From: Streptosporangium subroseum
GTDB taxonomy: Bacteria; Actinomycetota; Actinomycetes; Streptosporangiales; Streptosporangiaceae
Direction of reading: 5' to 3'
Assembly (NCBI RefSeq): GCF_900188345.1
Contig: NZ_FZOD01000002.1
Span: forward strand, 308,594-372,593
Length of the DNA stretch: 64,000 bases
Shown here piece by piece: positions 9,489 through 18,254 of this stretch (its first letter is position 1; each line of letters starts with the position of its first letter). The position numbers and the translations under genes are program-made. A model generated the notes under the pieces. It was not told where the DNA came from and ran no database searches. It saw only the letters and a list, made by a program, of their open reading frames with translations.

Positions 9489-9532
9489 AAATGAATTAAA
9501 AGATCGTTCATTTGATTCGTCAAGAGTGAACG
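9489..9532 (-). promoter_or_regulatory. Putative TetR operator upstream of the P450 operon
   Basis: Two overlapping inverted repeats sit directly before the TetR start. AAATGAA (9489-9495) pairs with TTCATTT (9507-9513), and CGTTCA (9505-9510) pairs with TGAACG (9527-9532). The stretch is far more AT-rich than its surroundings, as expected for a promoter/operator. Confidence 0.5.
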
Positions 9533-9773
9533 TAAGTGTTCAGTTGCCTGTCTGACGGCCTTGCAGATGGAAGTGCGTCACGCCAGATGGAAGCGGACAT
9601 GGAAGCGCGACATCGGGGTTGGCAGTAGGGGCGTGTACGGCAGGAGGCTCGGCCCAAGAAATGATGGCGGTCTGGCCCCGGCGACTGGCGTTGGTGGTGG
9701 CACCGGCGTGCGGTGAGTCGTTCGCGTCGTGGGTTGATCGGATGGCTCTGCAGAACGGATGCCCGCCGTGAAC

Positions 9774-9896
9774 ATGGACGAGGATTCGGGAGCGGAAGAT
9801 CGATACCTGCTGCAGATCTGGCCGCAGCCTGAGTCCATCCCACAGGTGGTCAAAAGCACAAGCGCGCAACTTGCCTACTGGTGCAGCGTGGGCTGA
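9774..9896 (+). CDS. Small ORF, unknown function
   Basis: An ATG at 9774 (or GTG at 9768) opens a 40-residue frame, MDEDSGAEDRYLLQIWPQP and onward, ending SAQLAYWCSVG. The composition (Trp, aromatic pairs, RYLLQIWP) looks protein-like, and I recall short actinomycete proteins with a similar YL-Q-WPAP core. It lies 26 bases upstream of the Lsr2/DUF6461 gene on the same strand and could be cotranscribed. No clear ribosome site precedes it, so it could also be a fragment. The rest of the 9533-9922 gap shows nothing. Confidence 0.4.
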   Translation: MDEDSGAEDRYLLQIWPQPESIPQVVKSTSAQLAYWCSVG

Positions 9897-9922
9897 CGTC
9901 CCGGCTTCGGTAGTTTCTGATC

Positions 9923-10723
9923 ATGTTCGATGCCGACTTCACCCCCCTTCGCGTCACCTACCGGACGCACGGGCGTGACACCTCCCGCCGCATCCGCACA
10001 TGGGCGAAGGCGAAGGGCTACTCCGTCAGCGACCGTGGCCGGGTGGCTCCGGAAATCATCGAAGCCTTCTTCACCGCCCATCCCGAGATCTACGAACAGG
10101 CGAACACGTTCGAGATGGTCCACGCCACCGCGAGGACCCCTGGCGCGTCCCCGGAGGATTACGCATGGCAGGGAAAGGATGACAGCCCACTCGGGGACAT
10201 CTACACGATCGTTTTCGTTCGCGGGCTCGACGAGCACGAGGTGCTGCGCCAACTCGGCGCCGCGGACGAGGACATTCGGCCGATCGAAGACGGGGACTAC
10301 TCCTATCCGGAAGAACCCCAGATCATCACCGTGCGGCGAATCGGGGACTGGACCGTCGCGATCGAGCACTGCGGCTCGCGCGGCGCACAATGGGAGATTT
10401 TGAGCGCCTTGTCACGCAACGGCGAAGAGGCTATGGCGGTGCAGCGACATGACTACGCCCAGCACCACGTTGCCTATGCCGTCGACGGCCACCTCATTAC
10501 CGACATCAACCCGGGGTTTCCCATCGACAGACAGGGCGCGGATCCCGACCGGCTCAATCGTCACCTCCGTGAGCTGGGCATCGATCCGGCCGCCGACGAC
10601 TCCATCGACAACCCCATCCCGGCGGCCCTGGCACTCGCCACCCGGATCACCGGCGTCATGATCACCCCACAACATCTTCACCGCCCCATCCTCGGCGCCG
10701 CCATACCCGGTGCCTACTTATGA
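9923..10723 (+). CDS. Lsr2-like DNA-binding domain fused to DUF6461-like domain
   Basis: A 266-residue protein. Residues ~17-55 (RRIRTWAKAKGYSVSDRGRV) match the C-terminal DNA-binding domain of Lsr2, the actinobacterial xenogeneic silencer that binds AT-rich minor grooves. After a linker, residues ~95-210 look like DUF6461: FVRGLDEHEVLRQLGA, then WTVAIEHCG, then SALSRNGEEAMAVQR and a YAVDG strand. The role is unknown; a DNA-bound regulator or sensor is plausible. A related FVxG-x-E-x-EV-x-R-x-LGA signature recurs in the ankyrin protein at 17265. Confidence 0.6.
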   Translation: MFDADFTPLRVTYRTHGRDTSRRIRTWAKAKGYSVSDRGRVAPEIIEAFFTAHPEIYEQANTFEMVHATARTPGASPEDYAWQGKDDSPLGDIYTIVFVRGLDEHEVLRQLGAADEDIRPIEDGDYSYPEEPQIITVRRIGDWTVAIEHCGSRGAQWEILSALSRNGEEAMAVQRHDYAQHHVAYAVDGHLITDINPGFPIDRQGADPDRLNRHLRELGIDPAADDSIDNPIPAALALATRITGVMITPQHLHRPILGAAIPGAYL

Positions 10724-10765
10724 TCCGCCTTGACTGCCCTTCACAATCTCGGCACTATGCCCGAC

Positions 10766-10990
10766 ATGAGTGCCGGCTTGATCATCGCGATGCCTTTGAA
10801 GCCATAGCCCCAACCCACGCACGTCTATGCACTCGATCTTCGTCTGGGTGCGGACACCGACAGGGCCGGGCCCCTGATGCGAGCTGTCCAGGAGTCCTTC
10901 GTTGATGGATGGCAGCAGGCCATGTGGGCGGGTGCGACGGCCAATGGCGGTGCTGTTCGTCTAAGTGCTCGCGCGGGCTGCGCTCCCACG
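10766..10990 (+). pseudogene. Degenerate 3' remnant of an MFS drug-efflux transporter (tentative)
   Basis: Reading frame 2 gives MSAGLIIAMPLKP, a stop at 10805, then about 60 residues including RAGPLMRAVQESFVDGW and QQAMWAGATA. The F-V-D-G-W/L-x-x-A-M-W-x-G-A pattern is typical near the last helix of DHA2-type MFS transporters, and AGL-x-x-AMPL resembles a preceding helix. The internal stop and polar substitutions in the final helix suggest decay. The match is from memory and short; no intact transporter is nearby. Confidence 0.35.
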
Positions 10991-11027
10991 GTTTCGCACG
11001 GGGTAGTCGCGCGTCCAGGATGGTTGC

Positions 11028-11597
11028 ATGATGTTCCTTGGACTCGCGATGGTGTTCATCGCGAAGCTGGCGCCCCGCAAGGCGTCCCGGGTGCGCCGCG
11101 ACGCGCCGGGATCGCTCAGCCAGGAGTTGTTAGATCGGGCCGTTCGGCAAGGCACGGCACCGGACCTGATCTATGTGGTCGCCGTGCGAGGGCACGAACT
11201 GGTCGAGCAGTCGGTCGGCGTCATCAACGACGAGGGGTTCGGGGCCAACTACTCCGCGGAGGGCGGACGGCTGGTCCAGCTCAGGATCGACCGCGGCACC
11301 CTGGCGGACGCCGCGTGCACCGAACTCCCGAAACGGTGCGAGAAGGACGGAGCCGGCTGGTATCGGGTGGGCGAGGGCTGTCACGAGTACCTCGCTGTCC
11401 GCGACGACCACCACATCAGATTGACCGGTCGCGTCGGGGAAGTCGATCGGGCCACCCTGAAGGCGGCCGTCGCCGGAGCGCGACCCGCCACCAACATCCC
11501 CTCCGCCATGCCGCCACCGTCGCGGCCTCCGGTCCGGCGCGGTGACCTGCCTACCGGCGACGGCGCCCCGATCCGGCACACTGGCAGGGGCGGCTGA
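11028..11597 (+). CDS. Hypothetical membrane-anchored protein
   Basis: A 189-residue protein I do not recognise. The first ~14 residues (MMFLGLAMVFIAKLAP) form a short hydrophobic segment followed by a basic patch (RKASRVRR), consistent with a type II anchor. The body has paired cysteines (CTELPKRC), another Cys in GEGCHEY, and a Pro/Arg-rich tail. AGGATGG precedes the tandem ATGs. It has no operon partner; the next 229 bases hold nothing. Confidence 0.55.
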   Translation: MMFLGLAMVFIAKLAPRKASRVRRDAPGSLSQELLDRAVRQGTAPDLIYVVAVRGHELVEQSVGVINDEGFGANYSAEGGRLVQLRIDRGTLADAACTELPKRCEKDGAGWYRVGEGCHEYLAVRDDHHIRLTGRVGEVDRATLKAAVAGARPATNIPSAMPPPSRPPVRRGDLPTGDGAPIRHTGRGG

Positions 11598-11826
11598 AAC
11601 CGGCCCGGCCGGGGATCGGCTGTTCGGCCGAGGCGGCCGAGCCGGATCTGGACGCACGGGCGAAGTTCCCGGCTTTCCCGTCTCGCCCGGGCGAGAGTGG
11701 TGCGAGGCGGGTGGTCCTGGTCGTTGTGGCTGCCTCGCTTGTTAAGCCTCGAAAGATCACCCGTTACTGGGCGGCGACTTCTGGTGGCAGCAGCGACCAG
11801 GCATGGTTTGGATCGCCGTAGTCGGC

Positions 11827-12915
11827 TCAGCGGCCGTGGGCCCAGATCAGACCGCCGCGGCCAGAAGGTGCCGCGCCGACCGCCCAGACGGAACCGCTCT
11901 CCGGCCGTATGGCGAGGTCACGGACGAACGCGTTCTGGTTCGGCGGAGCCGGAAAGGCGCCCGGCTCGACACCGTCGGCGCCGATGTGCAGAGACCCGCT
12001 ACCTCCGCCCTTGGCGTCGTAGACGACCCAGGCCCCGCCTCTGCCGTCGGGCTCCGCCTGGGCGCGCGGCTGGAGGCCCGGTTCACCACGGACCTCGAAG
12101 TTGAAGCCGCCCAGATAACCCGACAGCAGCAACGTCTCACCGCAGAATGGGCGCTTCGCACCGCCGCACGGCCAGGCGACCCAGCCGACGGCCATCACCC
12201 GGCCGGTCTCACCGTCGACCGCGACATCCGTCAGCTCCGAGATCTGGCCCGAGTGTGAGGACGGAATCGCGGGAAGCGTGACCGCGCGCCAGGCCGTGCC
12301 GGTCCAGCGGGCCAGAGCCGCCTTGCCCCGCACCGAGCCCGCCGCCCACTTGCCGTCGAGTCCTTTGACCACAATCGGCGTGTCGACCTTGCGCCACACC
12401 GACCCGGCCAGGCGCCGCAGCGTGGACCGCGCCTTCCACCCGGCGCCACCGGCCGCGGAGAACGTATTCGAGTCCTCGATGACCCACAGGTTCTTGCCGA
12501 TGGAGTACGCCCGATCCACCCGGCCATGGCTCCATCGCTTGACCTGCCAGCGCTTGCCGTCCCACCGGGCGTACCGCGACGCGCCGAACGCCCAGACCCT
12601 GGTGTCGGACGCCGACGTCAGCCGCTTCACCCGGAAGCCCGGCCCGGTGACCCGTTTGAAGGTGGACCGGCCGCCCTTGAGCAGGAGTGACTCGGTACGA
12701 CTCGATCCGCGATCCGGGCGCCTCGTCCCGGCGACCCAGACCGCCCCGCCCGGCGTCACCGTTACCGCGTCGTAGGAGTCACGGCGGTCGTCATGGACGA
12801 CGCTCCACTGACCGGCCGGTGCCACGGCATGGGCGGCGGCCGGCCCGGCGGCGACAAAAAAGGCGACGGCCGCGGCGGTGCCGCGAAACAACATTCCCAT
12901 AAGGGTGAGACGCAC
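11827..12915 (-). CDS. Secreted protein with beta-propeller-like WDG/WV repeats
   Basis: A 362-residue protein. A Sec-type signal peptide covers residues ~1-30 (hydrophobic core, then AAGPAAAHAVA). The mature part repeats short motifs every ~40-50 residues: GGAVWVAGT, TRVWAFGAS, KNLWVIEDS, GKWAAGSV, GRVMAVGWV, GGAWVVYDA, GSVWAVGAA. These resemble blades of a secreted beta-propeller. The GTG at 12915 is given, with ATG 12900 as an alternative; neither has a good ribosome site. Function is unknown; binding or adhesion would be typical of the fold. Confidence 0.6.
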   Translation of the reverse strand: MRLTLMGMLFRGTAAAVAFFVAAGPAAAHAVAPAGQWSVVHDDRRDSYDAVTVTPGGAVWVAGTRRPDRGSSRTESLLLKGGRSTFKRVTGPGFRVKRLTSASDTRVWAFGASRYARWDGKRWQVKRWSHGRVDRAYSIGKNLWVIEDSNTFSAAGGAGWKARSTLRRLAGSVWRKVDTPIVVKGLDGKWAAGSVRGKAALARWTGTAWRAVTLPAIPSSHSGQISELTDVAVDGETGRVMAVGWVAWPCGGAKRPFCGETLLLSGYLGGFNFEVRGEPGLQPRAQAEPDGRGGAWVVYDAKGGGSGSLHIGADGVEPGAFPAPPNQNAFVRDLAIRPESGSVWAVGAAPSGRGGLIWAHGR

Positions 12916-13117
12916 TTTTCGGAGGAAAGGTTCACATGCGGCAGGGCAGGAGGCGGCAAGATCCGGACCTGTCGCTCGACCGTCTCCGCGGGGCGCGAGG
13001 GTGATGGGGCGAAGTTCTGCTCATCGGGGTCGGCCGCGCGGTCACCTGCACTGCAAGATCATCTGCGACTGTCGCCTTCGATGACGCGCCCGGCGAGTGG
13101 TCACGCCGGGGGCGTGG

Positions 13118-14062
13118 CTAGATCGGGAAGCTGCCACGGCGCCAGTGCCAGTGGCGGCCGGCCTTCAGGTGGTCGACGATCGCGTGCTGGAGCACGGTAC
13201 GGCGCGGCAGCCGGTCGAGCGGCGTGGTCAGGGTGCGGAACGCGAACCGCAGCACCTCGACGTCGGCGTCCAGCCCTTCCGGCTCCTCGTAGGGCTCCAG
13301 CTCGAACCTCCGCTGGAACCGGACGATGTTGGAGTCCTCGGGCAGGTACTCCAGCAGCTGTGGGTCGAGCAGCCACGAGCCGCAGGAGAACGCCGTGTAG
13401 CGCTCGTCGGGAAAGTGGCGCGGGAAGAACGCGCGGGCCTCGTCGAGCGACGCCGCGACCGCCTCCGGGGTCATCGGCCCCGACTCGGGGATGTGCAGGT
13501 CGATGGCGGTGCCGCCGCGGTGGTGCTGCAGTCGGCCCAGCTCGTAGATGCCGCCGCGCGCGTGTAGCGTCAGCCAGCTCTGCATGACCGGCCAGCCCTC
13601 GCGGTGCATCCGCCGGTCGATCGCGAGGTTGCGGCCCAGATCTGAGAGGGTCACCCACGACACGGCATCGGCGACGCCGTGGTCGCGGTGGTACCCCATG
13701 ACGACGTCGACCAGGGCCAGGTACGCGTACACGTAGAGATGCCGCCAGGCGGGGCCCCGTTCGCGCGGCAGCTCCGGACCGGGCGACAGCCAGACGTGGC
13801 CCCCGAGATCGGCGCGGACCAGGGCGATCGAGCGGTCGAGCAGCCAGTGCAGCTCCGGAGTCCACAGCGGAGAGCCGGGGTCGGGCCAGCCCGCCATGAT
13901 CTCGGCGGCGTCGTCCGGCCGCACCGCCAGCCGGTCGAGGATCGCAGGCGCGTCGGCCTTGGCGGGCAGCGGAGCCGACGGCCGGTCGCCGGCGAGCCGG
14001 TGCACGCGGTCGACGTCCTCGACGGGCACTCCGAGCCGGGCGGCGATGTCGTCCAGATCCAC
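13118..14062 (-). CDS. Acyltransferase-domain protein (NAT_N plus GNAT-like C-terminal domain)
   Basis: A 314-residue cytoplasmic protein. The N-terminal ~120 residues and the C-terminal half (SGPMTPEAVAASLDEARAFF, then DERYTAFSCGSWLLDPQL) look like actinobacterial proteins annotated as acyltransferase-domain containing, pairing an N-acyltransferase N-terminal domain with a GNAT-like C-terminal domain. The Cys-Gly-Ser-Trp-Leu-Leu-Asp-Pro segment is the most conserved part I recall. No operon neighbours. Substrate unknown; the call rests on remembered family resemblance. Confidence 0.55.
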   Translation of the reverse strand: MDLDDIAARLGVPVEDVDRVHRLAGDRPSAPLPAKADAPAILDRLAVRPDDAAEIMAGWPDPGSPLWTPELHWLLDRSIALVRADLGGHVWLSPGPELPRERGPAWRHLYVYAYLALVDVVMGYHRDHGVADAVSWVTLSDLGRNLAIDRRMHREGWPVMQSWLTLHARGGIYELGRLQHHRGGTAIDLHIPESGPMTPEAVAASLDEARAFFPRHFPDERYTAFSCGSWLLDPQLLEYLPEDSNIVRFQRRFELEPYEEPEGLDADVEVLRFAFRTLTTPLDRLPRRTVLQHAIVDHLKAGRHWHWRRGSFPI

Positions 14063-14346
14063 GCGGACGATCCTACCGGCCGGTGGGATCGTCCCTCCCG
14101 CCCCAGATTCTCCCGGCGCCGGCGCCGAGCCGGGGCGTCTCCACGGCCTTGAGCCGATCTGTCAGCACCCGGGTCGTCTTGGCGTTCGGCTCGATCTCGG
14201 AACGTGGGCGAGAGCCTGAACCCCTGACGAATTGCTTGTGCTGCCTCTCCTGTCGAGACGGCCTCATGAGGCGCCCATGGCGGTGACCGGGCCTACTCGG
14301 TCACCTCGGGGTTCCTCTCTCACGGAAAAGTGCGTTCTTCCCGCGG

Positions 14347-14367
14347 AACGCTGACTCTCCTAGCGTT
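14347..14367. promoter_or_regulatory. Inverted repeat upstream of a small ORF, possible operator
   Basis: AACGCT (14347-14352) and AGCGTT (14362-14367) form a 21-bp dyad, and GCGTTC/GAACGC overlaps it on the left. It lies 28 bases before a good ribosome site (AGGAGG) and the ATG at 14396. It looks like the control region of a TetR-type target whose gene has since decayed. Confidence 0.35.
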
Positions 14368-14395
14368 ACCCGGTAATCGCAGTTGAGGAGGATCG

Positions 14396-14524
14396 ATGGA
14401 ACGCCACGCCGAGACTGGTCGGTCACCTCGCCGTGCCAGGGGTTTCCGCCTTGACCGGGCGGCGGTCGGCGCGGGAGCCCCACGCCGACAGCGGACGGCT
14501 GTGGCATTGCTGCCCTCGCGATAA
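14396..14524 (+). pseudogene. Small ORF with strong ribosome site, probably a decayed gene start
   Basis: ATG 14396 follows GAGGAGGATCG, a near-ideal ribosome site, but the 42-residue product is Arg-rich and low in hydrophobic residues, ending at TAA 14522. After one base shift the frame reads RLVGHLAVPGVSALTG, which looks more protein-like, so a frameshift early in a former gene is possible. The remainder of the 14063-14689 gap holds no other gene that I can see. Confidence 0.3.
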
Positions 14525-14689
14525 TCCTCGGCAACCTGGCGTCGAACTCGACTCACCCTTACCAGGGTGGGTGCAATCGTCTTCGTGACCGCATTCTCGC
14601 CGGTCGGAGACGTCTGTGCGCTCCTCGGGCCGTTGAGCACACGCGGCAGCCTTACGTTGAAAACCAAACACCTTATCGTTGGAGAGCAG

Positions 14690-15358
14690 ATGTCATATCC
14701 CGCCGAAATCGTCATCCTGAGCGGCGAAGGCCCGCACACCGATCCATGGCATTCGCTGCATGAGACGAGCGCGAGAATGGCTGAAATTCTAGGAGAAACA
14801 AACTCCGTCGCAATCGTGAAATCCATTGACGAGATCGAGGCCGCGCTCGGTGGCGCCGACGTGTTACTCGTGAACACGAGCGCCTACCGCTCGACGCCGA
14901 TCCCCGAGGATGACGTCTTCGCTCACGTCCTCGAGGGCTTCCTCGCGCGCGGCGGCAACCTGCTCGCCACCCACAGCGCCACGGTCGCGTTTCCCGGTCT
15001 GCAGAGTTGGCGGTCCGTGCTCGGAGCGACCTGGGCCCTCGGCAGAACCTTCCACCCGCCGCTCGGCCGGAGCCTGATCCAGAAGAGTGAGGTCGTGCAT
15101 CCGATCACCGAGGGCCTCGGCGACTTCTGGGTTCACGACGAGCGCTACAGCAACCTCGACTTCGTCGACGAGCGCGACATCGTGCCGCTCTACGTCCACA
15201 GCGAGGACGGCGTCACCCATCCTCTCGTCTGGGCTCACACGGTTGAGAACAGCCGTGTGGTCTACAACGCCCTGGGCCACGACGTCAGCTCATTTGACTC
15301 GCCAGAACACGTCGCACTGCTCAAGCGCACCGTGTCCTGGCTCCGACACCGCGCTTGA
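14690..15358 (+). CDS. ThuA-like domain protein
   Basis: A 222-residue protein with a ThuA fold, a class I glutamine-amidotransferase-like fold found in trehalose-utilisation operons and in unrelated contexts. It reads AEIVILSGEGPHTDPWHS, DVLLVNTSAY, LEGFLARGGNLLATHSAT, HPITEGLGDFWVHDERY and RVVYNALGHD, with the conserved His of HPIT and the D-E-x-Y segment. Start 14690 has GGAGAG 5 nt upstream; an in-frame start at 14567 adds non-conserved residues. No sugar transporter or dehydrogenase is adjacent, so the pathway is unclear. Confidence 0.8.
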   Translation: MSYPAEIVILSGEGPHTDPWHSLHETSARMAEILGETNSVAIVKSIDEIEAALGGADVLLVNTSAYRSTPIPEDDVFAHVLEGFLARGGNLLATHSATVAFPGLQSWRSVLGATWALGRTFHPPLGRSLIQKSEVVHPITEGLGDFWVHDERYSNLDFVDERDIVPLYVHSEDGVTHPLVWAHTVENSRVVYNALGHDVSSFDSPEHVALLKRTVSWLRHRA

Positions 15359-15465
15359 TCTCTGTGGTTCGGGTGCGGGCGGATCCGGATGCACCTGGCG
15401 TCGACCATCGTGAGGGCGCTTACCGGGACGCGGTCGCCGCGGCGCGATGTCCGGCTCGAGAAGCC

Positions 15466-15765
15466 CTATGCCGCCGAGGACCCGACCCAGACGTCGACGA
15501 CCTCGAGCATCGTGATCGGCGGCTCTGGCGGGCGGAAGCCGAGTGCCGCTGTCACCACTCGGTCGATGACCGGGTGGAGACGGTTTTCCACGAATTCGAG
15601 ATAGGCCTCTTTGGACTCCCAGACCTCCAGGTAGCGCAGGCCCTGCTCGGTGCGGTGGGCGAGGTGAAGGATCATGCCGGGTGGCAGTTCGGGGCCGAGC
15701 TCCTGCTTGATCCGGGCGTAGACGTCGGGGTCGATCGGAACCTCATAGGTGAACGCGTACGACAT
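15466..15765 (-). CDS. ABM-like (antibiotic biosynthesis monooxygenase superfamily) small protein
   Basis: A 99-residue single-domain protein. LRYLEVWESKEAYLEFVENRLHPVID resembles the dimeric alpha/beta-barrel ABM fold used by small monooxygenases and heme- or quinone-handling proteins. AGAGG precedes the ATG. It is divergent from a TetR gene, with only 51 bases and a palindrome between them, so it is probably that regulator's target. No enzymatic role can be assigned. Confidence 0.65.
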   Translation of the reverse strand: MSYAFTYEVPIDPDVYARIKQELGPELPPGMILHLAHRTEQGLRYLEVWESKEAYLEFVENRLHPVIDRVVTAALGFRPPEPPITMLEVVDVWVGSSAA

Positions 15766-15784
15766 GGCGCCTCTTTTCAATTTG

Positions 15785-15803
15785 ATCCGAGTATGAATCG
15801 GAT
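15785..15803. promoter_or_regulatory. 19-bp palindromic operator between divergent ABM and TetR genes
   Basis: ATCCGA (15785-15790) and TCGGAT (15798-15803) are a perfect inverted repeat with a 7-base centre in the 51-base gap between divergent starts. The upstream ATG at 15793 lies inside it, which argues for the later TetR start at 15817. Confidence 0.6.
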
Positions 15804-15816
15804 GAATAATGTGAGC

Positions 15817-16461
15817 ATGACCGCTGACAGCGAAAGGGTCAAGAGGCGCTATGACACGACCCGGCGCCGTGCCTCCGCCGACCGCACCAGACGGGCCATC
15901 CTCGAGGCGGCGACCGCGCTGTTCATCGAGCAGGGATACGTGGCCACCACCATGGCCGCCATCGCCCAGCGTGCTGGAGTCAACGCCGACACGGTCTACA
16001 CCACGGTCGGCGCCAAACCGGCGCTCTTCCGTCTCCTCATCGAAACGACGCTCTCCGGAGAAGACCACGCGGTGCCCGCCACGAACCGCGACTATGTGCG
16101 GGACCTGCAGGCCGAGCCCGACGCGGTGAACAAGCTCGCCATCTACGCGGCGGCCATCAGCCGGATCCATGCCCGGCTGGGACCGTTGTTCGGCGTCCTG
16201 CAGACAGCCGCACCGTCCTCACCCGAGCTCGCCGCGCTGTGGCACATGATCGCCGAACGCCGTGCCGCCAACATGCGCCTCCTGGCCGCCGACCTGGCGA
16301 CGACGGGCCGGCTGAGAAGCACGGTTCAGGAGGCGGCTGACGTTATATGGGCGACTAATTCTCCGGAGTTCTACCTTCTTCTCGTCCGCGACCGTCAGTG
16401 GACGCACGAGCATTACGAGCAATGGCTTGCCGACTCCTGGTGCCGGCTCCTGCTCACCTGA
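15817..16461 (+). CDS. TetR-family regulator
   Basis: A 214-residue protein. A basic N-terminus leads to the helix-turn-helix at residues ~25-65 (FIEQGYVATTMAAIAQRAG), then a helical C-terminal domain. Start 15817 was preferred to ATGs at 15793 and 15802 because the palindromic operator covers the upstream ones. The divergent layout with a shared operator is the classic arrangement for repression of the ABM gene and autoregulation. Ligand unknown. Confidence 0.85.
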   Translation: MTADSERVKRRYDTTRRRASADRTRRAILEAATALFIEQGYVATTMAAIAQRAGVNADTVYTTVGAKPALFRLLIETTLSGEDHAVPATNRDYVRDLQAEPDAVNKLAIYAAAISRIHARLGPLFGVLQTAAPSSPELAALWHMIAERRAANMRLLAADLATTGRLRSTVQEAADVIWATNSPEFYLLLVRDRQWTHEHYEQWLADSWCRLLLT

Positions 16462-16704
16462 GAGAGCTACCTTGAGATCCGGCACGTTCGAGCCGGGGAC
16501 GCTTCCACCGCCGTATTTCCATGCGGCCTTCTTTAGGGGCGTCTGGGCACTCTCTCCGCCGCCCGCCGGTTTCCGGCCTGGCACTCCGCCCAGCCGCCCT
16601 GCCCGAGGCCGATCGCGCCCGCGCCACGAAGAGCCGGTGTGAGGACGCTCGCTGTTTCACCGAAAGCCGGCGGCGCTGTCACCGGTGCGGGATGGAGCGG
16701 GCGC

Positions 16705-17253
16705 TCAGTCGGAGGCGTGCTGCCAGTACGGGTCGCGGTAGAGCATGACGGAGGTGCCCCGGAGCATCTCGTCCGGGGCGGAGACCAGTACGAGTTCGCC
16801 GTCGGCTTCGAGCCGGCGCAGGATGTCGCGGACGCGCGGGCCGACGGGCAGGCGGCCGACCGGGAGGCCGAGGAGGTCCCGGACCGTGTCGGCCACCTGT
16901 GAGAGCTGGAAGGGCTCGGTGAAGTCGGCGATCACCTTGCGGACGATCTCGACGGGGATCGCGGTCTCGGCCTCCATGTAGGCGAGCTCCCAGGTGAGCT
17001 GCGCCTTGCGTCGGCCGGTCCCGGCGCAGGCCGTGCACGGCTGGGAGAAGCTGGGCACGATGTGCTCGACGGTGGAGCCCAGGCAGGTGGTGCACTGGTT
17101 GGTCTCCGCCGCGTGCAGTTCCGCGGCCGCCCGGTCCGCCAGCTGCTTGCCGCAGAGGCACAGATAGACCCGGAACCCGCCGCGGACCAGGACGAGGTCG
17201 TCGGCGTCGTCGGGGATCTCTTCCCACAGCGCGGTAATAGTGTGTTTTTTCAT
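16705..17253 (-). CDS. Hypothetical protein with DnaJ-type Cys motifs
   Basis: A 182-residue protein. Near the N-terminus are CLCG (residues ~31-34), CTTCLG (~54-59) and CTACAGTGRRK (~73-83); the last two resemble CxxCxG zinc modules of DnaJ. The remainder is helical, with VRDILRRLEADGELVLVSAP, which may be a winged-helix-like element. Starts 11 bases after the ankyrin gene ends, so it is likely the third gene of an operon with endonuclease V and the ankyrin protein. Function unknown. Confidence 0.6.
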   Translation of the reverse strand: MKKHTITALWEEIPDDADDLVLVRGGFRVYLCLCGKQLADRAAAELHAAETNQCTTCLGSTVEHIVPSFSQPCTACAGTGRRKAQLTWELAYMEAETAIPVEIVRKVIADFTEPFQLSQVADTVRDLLGLPVGRLPVGPRVRDILRRLEADGELVLVSAPDEMLRGTSVMLYRDPYWQHASD

Positions 17254-17264
17254 TGTTTGCGACT

Positions 17265-18254
17265 CTATCGACCCTGGCCTTCGGGCCGGAGCCGAACCGG
17301 GACCAGTCTCATCGGAGCGCTCCACAGCCACTCCTCGGTGATGTAGGTGGCGGTCAGCAGCGTCATCAGGGCCAGCGCACGCTCGACCGTGGTGGAGGGG
17401 TGTGCGCCGCGGTCGCCGAAACGGCACATCCACACTTCGAACAGGCTGCTGTCGCTGAGCTGTTCGTGAACCGAGGGCCGCGCGACGGCGAAGCCGTCCC
17501 GCCAGATGTCGACCGAGGGACTGGCGGACGGGAACGCCCCGGCCAGGATCCCGCCGCCGGTGGTGACCATCCGGCCGACGCCGTCGTGCACCGGCAGGAT
17601 GCCGTCGCTCTGGAAAAGCACGACCCCGCCCCCCGGCGGGCTGGCGACCCGCAGGACCTCGACGGGGGAGGACTGCTCCGCCTTCCACAGCTCGGCGGCG
17701 TCCACCGGCGGGCAGAGCTCCGGCACGGCGCCCAGGCGCCGGATGACCTCGTCCTCGGTCACTCCGCCGACGAAGGCGACGCAGAGATCCTCGTTGTAGG
17801 TCTCGTAGGAGAACATCATCTCGTCGACGGTGTCCTGAAGCTCACTCAGTCGAGGGCTGATGCGGGGAGCCCCGGGAAGGTGGGCGAACAGCTCCGCGAG
17901 CTCGGTGAACAGTGCCTGGACGCCGGGGGAGCGTCCGGCGATGCACGGCCGCCAGGGGGCGGCGCCCGCGGCGAGGAGGGCCCGGACGGCGTCGTCCTGG
18001 CCGTGCCGTACGGCCTCCCACAGGGGGGTGGCGCCGTCGCCGTCGACCGGGTCCACCGCGGCCCCCGAGGCCAGGAGCAGCTCGATCACCTGGACCGCGC
18101 CCTCCTGGGCGGCCTGGTGCAGGGGCGTCGAACGCAACCAGGGAAGGCACCGGCCGGGGTCCAGCCCGTCCGCCAGCCGTTCGCGGATCTGCGCCAGATT
18201 GCTGTCACGCCACGCGCCGATGTCCTCGGCCCACTCGTCGTCGCCCATGGTCAT
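17265..18254 (-). CDS. Ankyrin-repeat protein with DUF6461-like C-terminal region
   Basis: A 329-residue protein. Residues ~25-110 hold two to three ankyrin repeats (STPLHQAAQEGAVQVIELLL, ATPLWEAVRHGQDDAVRALL). The central part contains CVAFVGGVTEDEVIRRLGA, closely parallel to the FVRGLDEHEVLRQLGA signature of the protein at 9923, followed by short beta-strands (GGGVVLFQSDG). The start overlaps the endonuclease V stop by 4 bases, so the two are translationally coupled. Probably a protein-interaction scaffold; no partner can be named. Confidence 0.7.
   Translation of the reverse strand: MTMGDDEWAEDIGAWRDSNLAQIRERLADGLDPGRCLPWLRSTPLHQAAQEGAVQVIELLLASGAAVDPVDGDGATPLWEAVRHGQDDAVRALLAAGAAPWRPCIAGRSPGVQALFTELAELFAHLPGAPRISPRLSELQDTVDEMMFSYETYNEDLCVAFVGGVTEDEVIRRLGAVPELCPPVDAAELWKAEQSSPVEVLRVASPPGGGVVLFQSDGILPVHDGVGRMVTTGGGILAGAFPSASPSVDIWRDGFAVARPSVHEQLSDSSLFEVWMCRFGDRGAHPSTTVERALALMTLLTATYITEEWLWSAPMRLVPVRLRPEGQGR

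Noticed and set aside
12936..13004. 22-residue ORF after GGAGGAAAGG on the plus strand
   Set aside because: Good ribosome site, but the product is Arg/Gly-rich and lies over the upstream region of the minus-strand secreted protein; no support as a gene.
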